Positions 58,501 through 64,000 of a stretch of 64,000 nucleotides of DNA are shown piece by piece; positions within the stretch are counted from its first letter, which is position 1, and each line of letters opens with the position of its first letter. This DNA comes from Nonomuraea rubra (GTDB taxonomy: Bacteria; Actinomycetota; Actinomycetes; Streptosporangiales; Streptosporangiaceae): the NCBI RefSeq assembly GCF_014207985.1, contig NZ_JACHMI010000001.1:7051001-7115000 (forward strand), written 5' to 3'. A model generated the notes under the pieces. That model was not told the DNA's origin. It did no database searches and saw only the letters and a list, made by a program, of their open reading frames with translations. The position numbers and the translations under genes were made by a program.

Positions 58501-59034
58501 ATGAAGTTCTTCAGACATCCCGTCGGGCTGGCCGTCATCGGGCTGGGCGCCGCGTCGGTCGCCTTCGTGATGTACCTGTTCCAGCCGTGGCGGCTGTTCA
58601 CGACCGTCGTGGTGAACGAGGCGCCGCCCACGGTCTCGTCGCCCCAGGCAGGCGCCCTGCCCTCTGCCACCCCATCGGAACAGCCGGCGAGCGCACCCGC
58701 GCAGCTCGCCTCGGGCACGTTCGTCACCCACGAGCACAGGACCACGGGCACGGCGCACGTGCTGAGGCTGCCGGATGGCTCGCGCGTGCTGCGCCTGGAG
58801 AACCTGGACACCTCGGACGGCCCCGACCTCCGCGTCTGGCTGAGCGACCAGCCGGTCACGAAGGACTGGTACGTCTTCGACGACGGACGCCATCTCGAGC
58901 TGGGCCACCTCAAGGGCAACCAGGGCAACGCCAACTACGCCATCCCGGCCGAGGCCGACCTCGGCACGCTGAAGAGCGTGACCATCTGGTGCAAACGCTT
59001 CAGCGTCTCCTTCGGCGCCGCCGCGCTGAACTGA
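58501..59034 (+). CDS. DM13-domain membrane-anchored protein
   Basis: 177 residues. One N-terminal membrane helix (GLAVIGLGAASVAFVMYLF), a Pro/Ser/Ala-rich spacer, then a DM13 domain from residue about 75: GTFVTHEHRTTGTAHVLRLP, VLRLENLDTSDGPDLRVWLS, GNQGNANYAIP and the final VTIWCKRFSVSFGAA with its conserved Cys. DM13 domains are predicted extracellular electron-transfer modules using that Cys. The domain would sit outside the membrane. A short hairpin follows the stop. Confidence 0.93.
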   Translation: MKFFRHPVGLAVIGLGAASVAFVMYLFQPWRLFTTVVVNEAPPTVSSPQAGALPSATPSEQPASAPAQLASGTFVTHEHRTTGTAHVLRLPDGSRVLRLENLDTSDGPDLRVWLSDQPVTKDWYVFDDGRHLELGHLKGNQGNANYAIPAEADLGTLKSVTIWCKRFSVSFGAAALN

Positions 59035-59049
59035 CCCGCGCAGCGCGGG
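59035..59049 (+). terminator. short hairpin after the DM13 gene
   Basis: CCCGCG-CAG-CGCGGG, perfect 6-bp stem starting at the DM13 stop codon boundary. Confidence 0.45.
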
Positions 59050-59107
59050 CACACGATGTTGTGTACTTCCTCCCCTGAGTGGATGATCAGCTGTCGCATC
59101 GCCGAGT

Positions 59108-59560
59108 ATGGGGATCTCCCCCGTCGAAGCCGTCGCCGAGGCCGTTCCGGAAACCTGGCGGCGGACGATGGCGGTGAACGTGGCCTCCGCCGCCGAGCTG
59201 GTGCGGCTGACGCTGCCCGCGTTGCGCCGCTCCAGAGGCCACGTGATCTTCGTCAACGCCTCACCCGGGATGACCGGCGTGCCCCGCTGGTCGGCGTTCG
59301 TCGCCAGCAAGGCGGCGCTGCGGGAGCTGGCCGGGTCACTGCGCGAGGAGGAGGCCGCCCACGGGATCCGCGTCACCACGGTCTATCCCGCGGCGACGGC
59401 GACCGCCCTGCTGGGCGAGGTCAGGAGCGCCTTCGGGCGGCCGTACGATCCGGAGGCGTGCATCCGGCCGCAGACGCTGGCCGCGATGATCGTCTGGGCG
59501 CTGAGCGCACCACCCGACGCCTACGCCTGCGAACTGTCCGTACTGCCGTCGCCGCGCTGA
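59108..59560 (+). pseudogene. truncated short-chain dehydrogenase lacking the Rossmann start and catalytic Tyr
   Basis: 150 codons that align with the second half of an SDR: TWRRTMAVNVASAAELVRLT, HVIFVNASPGMTG, then SAFVASKAALREL where YxxxK should be (Phe for Tyr), and IRVTTVYPAATATALLGEV. The nucleotide-binding TGxxxGxG half (about 90 residues) is absent. Upstream sequence has no in-frame homology. No ribosome binding site precedes the ATG. Most likely a decayed gene. Confidence 0.75.
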
Positions 59561-59584
59561 GTCTCTGGACGGAAGCGGGCCGGT

Positions 59585-60529
59585 TCAGGCCGGGCGGCGG
59601 ACTTCCGGGACCGGTTGCGAGCGGCGCCCGGCCTCGGCCTTCAGCCGCCGTCTCAGCTGCGAGCCGTGCTCGAGAAAGGAGCGCCCGCGCCGGTCGGACG
59701 GCAGGCTCCAGTCGGGCAGCGCCCGCTCCACCGTGACGGAGAGCCGGTCGCCCGCCGCGGTCGCCGCACCGACCATGACGACGTTCTCCTGCCAGCGCAT
59801 GCCCGGCCCGTACTGGTGGAAGGTCAGGCACACCGGCCCGGACGCGGCCTCGACACCGGCGGGCAGGCGCACCTCGTAACCGCCGGCGGTGGCGGTGAAC
59901 TCCCGCGCCGGAACGGTCACGGGCAGGCCGCCGGCCAGCAAGGACACCTCCGGCCGGCCAAGCCGCTCGGCGCGGCGCGCGTAGGGGCGCCAGTCGGCGG
60001 GCGGCGTGGAGCGGCCGGGCAGCCGGGGGCCGGTGGGCGCCGGGTCGGAAGGGGGAACGGCGACCCCGGGCGGGCAGACCCAGGTCTGCGGGGCGCGGGT
60101 CAGGTCGCCGCCGGGCCACCAGGTGAGCCGTTCAGGGGTCACCTCCACGTAGATGCGGGCGAAGTACCAGGTCAGCCGCTTGACCAGGAACCAGGGCAGG
60201 CCGGCGAACCCGGCCGGGGTCTTGGCCAGCGACTCGCGGACGTACCGGTCGGTGTTGGCCTGCAGGTCGGCGTCGCGGACGGTGGCGCGGCCCTGTACCA
60301 GCACGATCACCGGGTCGCCGGTGTAGAGCAGGGCGACCCGCGGGTCACGGCGGGCGCGTTCGGCCTTGTCGGGGTAGGTCAGGCCGGTGGTGACGTCCAG
60401 GGTGCCGCGCTCGCCGATGTACGGGACGACCGGCCAGGTGATGGGCCGGCCGTCCCGGGTGAGCGAGGTGTAGGAGCAGACCAGCGCGTCCTGGAGGGTG
60501 CGCGTGAGTACGTCGGGCAGTGTCAGCAA
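59585..60529 (-). CDS. pyridoxamine 5'-phosphate oxidase-like flavin-binding protein
   Basis: TTG 60529 has AGGAGAGC at ideal spacing and starts right at the domain (LLTLPDVLTRTL), giving 314 residues. An upstream ATG at 60634 would add a 35-residue tail without domain sequence. The N-terminal half is a PNPOx-like split barrel: ALVCSYTSLTRDGRPITWPV, RRDPRVALLYTGDPVIVLVQ and VTPERLTWWPGG. The C-terminal half is unassigned. Related actinobacterial proteins bind FMN or F420. The reaction is unknown. Confidence 0.83.
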   Translation of the reverse strand: MLTLPDVLTRTLQDALVCSYTSLTRDGRPITWPVVPYIGERGTLDVTTGLTYPDKAERARRDPRVALLYTGDPVIVLVQGRATVRDADLQANTDRYVRESLAKTPAGFAGLPWFLVKRLTWYFARIYVEVTPERLTWWPGGDLTRAPQTWVCPPGVAVPPSDPAPTGPRLPGRSTPPADWRPYARRAERLGRPEVSLLAGGLPVTVPAREFTATAGGYEVRLPAGVEAASGPVCLTFHQYGPGMRWQENVVMVGAATAAGDRLSVTVERALPDWSLPSDRRGRSFLEHGSQLRRRLKAEAGRRSQPVPEVRRPA

Positions 60530-60773
60530 GAAGCTCTCCTGAGGCGAAGGGTGAATGCCGTCCTCCCGGGCGGCCGGCGCGAGCGGATCGGCGCGGGCAC
60601 CGCGAGTCCCGGCGTCATGCCCGCTCAGCGACATGCCGGACCAGCGTAGGAGCCGGGCGGGAGGACGACATTGACGGATGCTTGACGTCCGGCGCGGCTC
60701 TGTCTCCAGGACGTATGCATCGGGGCTCCGGGCGGCCGTCGAACTGGTTCCCCCTCCGCCCCCACGGCCGCCG

Positions 60774-61325
60774 TCAGACGGTCAGGGTCCGGCGCTGGCG
60801 GGCACGCCAGGCCAGCAGCCCGGCCTGGATGATGAAGAACACGCCCCCGCCGGTGGCGTAGACCGACAGCACGTCGAGCGAGGCGTCGTTCCCGAGGGCC
60901 TGGATGTTGTAGAAGATGCCCACGAGGAACGACAGGCCGCCCGCGATCAGCATCGGCCACTGCCTGCCCAGCTCGGGGCCGCGCCGCCGCCACCCGACCA
61001 GCACCTGCGCCGCGCCCGAGACGACGGCCCAGGCACCGAACACGTGCAGCACCGCCGCCACCCCGCCCGCCCCCGCCAGGCCGACGCCGGCGGCGGCCAG
61101 GGTGCTGAGCACCCCGTTGAACGCCGTCAGGCTGCGCTCCGGCCCGCTCGGGAGCGTGCGCAGGTCGATCAGCGACGACACCGCGTCGATCAGCGGATAG
61201 GCGACCAGCAGGGTGATGGTGAGGGCGTCGATGGGGTCGTGCGCGGAGGCGAACGCCGCGGCCCACGCCACGGCCAGGACTCCCCGGCCGAGGTACAGCT
61301 TGATCAGGGATGACTTCGCGTTCAT
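60774..61325 (-). CDS. small integral membrane protein, DUF308/HdeD-like
   Basis: 183 residues. ATG with GAAGGG upstream. Six hydrophobic segments. KLYLGRGVLAVAWAAAFASA and GGLSFLVGIFYNIQALG are like the DUF308 layout. Function unknown. It lies 24 bp before the stop of the tannase-family gene's frame on the same strand and could be expressed from its transcript. Confidence 0.8.
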   Translation of the reverse strand: MNAKSSLIKLYLGRGVLAVAWAAAFASAHDPIDALTITLLVAYPLIDAVSSLIDLRTLPSGPERSLTAFNGVLSTLAAAGVGLAGAGGVAAVLHVFGAWAVVSGAAQVLVGWRRRGPELGRQWPMLIAGGLSFLVGIFYNIQALGNDASLDVLSVYATGGGVFFIIQAGLLAWRARQRRTLTV

Positions 61326-61349
61326 GATCAGTGACCCTTCAGAAGGCCG

Positions 61350-62969
61350 TCAGTACCGGACGGCGGCGCAGGAGTAGCTGCCGGCGTCGGCGGGGTCGCC
61401 GGAGCCGGTGTAGCGGGAGACGGACGGGTAGAGGCACAGCTCGCGCGTGACGGTCTTGCCGGAGCTGTCCGTGATGGCGGCGCTCAGCGTCCGCGGGGCC
61501 TTGCCCTGTTCGACCCAGGCGGTCAGGGCGGCCAGGGCGTCGGTGGGCACGGGGCCGGTGCTGGTGGCGTTGCCGCAGTGGTCGACGCCGGGTGCGAGGA
61601 ACAGCCGGTAGAAGTCGTCGACGCGGTGCGAGCCGCCCATCGCGCGGGCCACCCGCTCGCGGTAGTCCACGGTGCCCTGGGTGGGGATGAGCTGGTCGGA
61701 CTGGCCGTGCCAGGACAGGAGCTTGCCGCCGGCCTTGCGGAAGGCCGACAGGTCGGGGTCGTCGGTGCCGATGATCTGGTCGTATTCGGCCTGGGACTGG
61801 GCGAACAGCTGGGCGAAGTCGGCGTAGGTGATGGTGGTCAGGTCGAAGGACGGCTGGCGCTTGAGCCAGGTGGTGACCCAGGCGGCCGGGACCGGGAACG
61901 GGGCGCCGATGCGGGTGCCGTCCGGGCCGGGCTGGGTGCCGGCCAGGTCGAAGCCGGCGCCGATGGGCAGGCCGGCCCAGAGCTTCTTGCCGGACGGGGT
62001 GCGCGGGCCGTCCCAGATCTTGCGGATCACGGTGGCGTCGGCGGCGGTGATGGTCTCCTGCTTGCCGTCGCATTCGAGGGTGGTGCCGATGAGCTTGCGC
62101 GGGTCGTAGGTGCACCGGGCGGGCTCGGCGATGACGCCGTCGCGGACGCCGTCGAGCGGGTCGCAGGCCTTGATGGCGGCCTGGTTGAAGGCGGCGAGTT
62201 CGCAGGGGGCGGGGTAGGTGTGCTCCTGGTTCATCACGACCTGGGGCCACAGGGTGGCGACTTCGAACTCGTCCCAGTTGATGGCCGGGGCGGTGGCCAG
62301 GATGCCGTCGTAGTCGCCGGGGTGGCGCTGGGCCTCCATGTAGCCCTGGCGGCCGCCGGTGGAGCAGCCGTTCCAGTAGGAGTAGGAGGCGGGCTTGCCG
62401 TAGACCGTGGCGATGACCTGCTTGGCGACCAGGGTCATCTCGTGCTGGGAGCGGTCGGCGAAGTTCTTCAGCAGGTCCTTGTTCACCTGGCCGTCGCTGG
62501 TCAGGGCCCAGGTGGTGTCGATGTAGGTGCTGAGGCCGGCGTCGGTGGTGGCGGCGGCGTAGCCGGTCTTGATCGCGCCGGCCAGCGCGGCGCCGTAGTC
62601 GCCGGCGGCGAAGGCGCTGCCGCCGGCCGCCTGGAACCGGCCGGTCCAGCCCGTCTCGGGCAGCCAGACCTGCACCTTGGCGTGGTCACCGACGCCGGGG
62701 TGGGTGAGGGTGACGGTGACCGCGCAGTGCGCCGGCACGCCCGGGACGTCCACGCCCGGCAGCGGCGGCACCGGCGGCACGTGCACCGTGCCCGCCTCGC
62801 GGTGCTGCGCCGTCACCGATTCCACCGTGGTGCCCGCCGGCGCCTTGACGGAGATGGACGGCGAGCAGCTGAACGGCGCGGCGACCGCGGCGACCGCGGC
62901 GCTGGTCGGCAGGCAGATCGCCGCCGCCAGCGGCACACCGGCCGCCAGGACGGCCAGAAGTCTTTTCAT
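61350..62969 (-). CDS. secreted tannase/feruloyl esterase family protein
   Basis: 539 residues. ATG 62969 starts a signal peptide (KRLLAVLAAGVPLAAAICLP, probable cut before AAVAAVAA or after). Nucleophile motif YSYWNGCSTGGRQGYMEAQR, GILATAPAINWDEF, the Asp in SWHGQSDQLIP, and His in LAPGVDHCGN complete the triad. The Cys next to Ser (GCS) and the Cys after His (HCG) are the family's catalytic-site disulfide. Expected to split gallate or ferulate esters of plant material outside the cell. Divergent from another secreted hydrolase. Confidence 0.93.
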   Translation of the reverse strand: MKRLLAVLAAGVPLAAAICLPTSAAVAAVAAPFSCSPSISVKAPAGTTVESVTAQHREAGTVHVPPVPPLPGVDVPGVPAHCAVTVTLTHPGVGDHAKVQVWLPETGWTGRFQAAGGSAFAAGDYGAALAGAIKTGYAAATTDAGLSTYIDTTWALTSDGQVNKDLLKNFADRSQHEMTLVAKQVIATVYGKPASYSYWNGCSTGGRQGYMEAQRHPGDYDGILATAPAINWDEFEVATLWPQVVMNQEHTYPAPCELAAFNQAAIKACDPLDGVRDGVIAEPARCTYDPRKLIGTTLECDGKQETITAADATVIRKIWDGPRTPSGKKLWAGLPIGAGFDLAGTQPGPDGTRIGAPFPVPAAWVTTWLKRQPSFDLTTITYADFAQLFAQSQAEYDQIIGTDDPDLSAFRKAGGKLLSWHGQSDQLIPTQGTVDYRERVARAMGGSHRVDDFYRLFLAPGVDHCGNATSTGPVPTDALAALTAWVEQGKAPRTLSAAITDSSGKTVTRELCLYPSVSRYTGSGDPADAGSYSCAAVRY

Positions 62970-63301
62970 GAGTTTCCCATGGCTGTAGTGGATCTCGCAG
63001 TGCCCCTCATCGTTCGCCCACGCCCCGCACCGGCACATCAGTCAGTTGACGGTCAGCAACCGCGAGCACGTCAGCGGCGCCTTTTGAGGTGGCCGCGCAG
63101 TCCGCCCGTGCCCTCGTCACCGGCTGGGCAGTCGAGTGACTCAACGCCCCCGGGCGCGGACGCCCATGTCCGTCCGCCACGTGCCGGCACCGGCCCGCCG
63201 GCGCCTCACAACTGACCGTCAAACGACTGATGTGACCGCGGCCCTCCCCGCACGACAGTGATGGCACCAGCTCACTGAAGCCACATGAAAGGGAAATCGT
63301 C
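62970..63301. promoter_or_regulatory. divergent promoter region with inverted 11-bp repeat
   Basis: 332 bp between two divergent secreted-hydrolase genes. TTGACGGTCAG (63046-63056) recurs inverted as CTGACCGTCAA (63212-63222). Each copy starts with a -35-like TTGACG, the first pointing toward the right-hand gene and the second toward the left-hand gene. Could be a pair of operators or two matched promoters. No gene was found in this stretch. Confidence 0.5.
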
Positions 63302-64000
63302 ATGGTCAGCATCAAGGGTGTGCGCAGCCGGCGGCTCACATCAGGCGCGCTTTCGGTACTCGCCATCGGTCTGCTCGCCACTGCCACGCCCGCCTTCGGG
63401 GCGGACAAACCCGCCAAGCCGACCATCGTGCTGGAGCACGGCGCCTTCGCCGACGCCTCCAGCTGGAACGGGGTGATCGAGGAGCTGCGCGCGGACGGCT
63501 ATCCCGTCGTCGCGGCGGCCAACCCGCTGCGCGGACCGGCGAACGACGCGGCGGCGCTGCGCAGCGTCCTCGACCACGTCAAGGGCCCCAAGATCCTCGT
63601 GGGCCACTCGTACGGCGGGTCGGTCATCACCGTCGCCGGCGCGAACGACCCGCAGGTCAAGGCCCTCGTGTACGTCGCCGCGTTCCTGCCCGCCCCCGGC
63701 GAGACCGCCCTGGAGCTGACGAACAAGTTCCCCGGCTCCACCCTCCCGGACGCCCTCGACCCCGCGACGTTCACCCTGCCCGGCGGCACCACCGGGACCG
63801 ACCTGTACATCAAGCCCGGCAAGTTCCACCACCAGTTCGCCGCCGACGTCCCGGCCCGCGCGGCGGCCCTCATGGCCGCCACCCAGCGGCCCATCGCCCA
63901 GGCGGCGCTGGAGGAGAAGACCGAGGTCGCCGCCTGGCAGGACAAGCCCAGCTGGGCGGTCATCACGACGCAGGACCTCAACATCCCCGTCGCGGTCCAG
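63302..64000 (+). CDS. secreted alpha/beta hydrolase, 3' end outside window
   Basis: 233 codons to the window edge, no stop reached. ATG after GAAAGGG. Signal peptide (SGALSVLAIGLLATATPAFG, cut near AFGA). The hydrolase domain starts KPTIVLEHGAFADASSWNGV (oxyanion HG). The nucleophile elbow is ILVGHSYGGSVITVAG. This is the small EstC/pyrethroid-hydrolase-like group. The catalytic His lies beyond the edge. Divergent from the tannase-family gene. Confidence 0.9.
   Translation, partial: MVSIKGVRSRRLTSGALSVLAIGLLATATPAFGADKPAKPTIVLEHGAFADASSWNGVIEELRADGYPVVAAANPLRGPANDAAALRSVLDHVKGPKILVGHSYGGSVITVAGANDPQVKALVYVAAFLPAPGETALELTNKFPGSTLPDALDPATFTLPGGTTGTDLYIKPGKFHHQFAADVPARAAALMAATQRPIAQAALEEKTEVAAWQDKPSWAVITTQDLNIPVAVQ

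Noticed and set aside
1..64000. CRISPR arrays, insertion sequences, integrases or attachment sites
   Set aside because: No spaced direct-repeat array, transposase or integrase motif or target duplication was found. The tRNA-like element shows no duplicated 3' end within the window.

Overview
The window is about 64 kb of very GC-rich DNA. Codon use, GTG and TTG starts, ECF sigma factors, large LuxR ATPases, ALF-repeat proteins and a mycothiol-family enzyme all point to a filamentous actinomycete. A Streptosporangiaceae genus such as Nonomuraea would fit, but that is inference. No insertion sequence, integrase, CRISPR array or rRNA was seen.

Layout. 1-7.6 kb (minus): a partial ALF-repeat surface protein, a trypsin-fold protein that has lost two catalytic residues, and a peptidoglycan amidase. 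7.6-16 kb: a TetR/hydrolase divergent pair with a dyad operator, a WD40 gene broken by one stop codon, an amidohydrolase, small enzymes and a PadR/RDD pair behind a perfect 17-bp palindrome. 16-22.5 kb: a LuxR-family ATPase regulator, then LysR, NAD formate dehydrogenase and cyanase, then an iron-type superoxide dismutase under a Nur-like box. 22.5-29.4 kb (plus): an ion transporter, a probably leaderless MarR/glycosyltransferase operon, an ABC exporter and a Na/Ca antiporter-like protein. 29.4-35 kb: a Tat-exported GH127 enzyme under two LacI-type operators, a sulfotransferase and an FAD monooxygenase. 35-40 kb: the efeUOB iron-uptake operon, divergent from a BlaI/M56 pair, with IdeR-like and BlaI-like boxes between them.

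40.7-41.7 kb is a patch of gene fragments (SDR, SRPBCC, TetR), followed by an erythromycin-esterase-like gene. 43.3-52.1 kb (minus) is the most unusual locus. A tRNA-like RNA gene with an encoded CCA end and no anticodon stem sits 17 bp upstream of a tightly coupled six-gene operon: a zinc-ribbon SDR lacking the catalytic Tyr, a leucine-rich-repeat protein, two tandem paralogous ankyrin proteins, a MoxR ATPase and a metallopeptidase/VWA protein. I read this as a candidate RNA-linked ATPase/VWA surveillance or conflict system. The function is inferred only.

52-64 kb: a DHFR-like protein, a SigG-like ECF sigma factor, an orphan histidine kinase, a DUF418 protein with a NarL-type two-component pair, a DM13 protein, a truncated SDR, a PNPOx-like protein, a DUF308-like membrane protein, and a secreted tannase-family esterase divergent from a secreted alpha/beta hydrolase that runs off the right edge.
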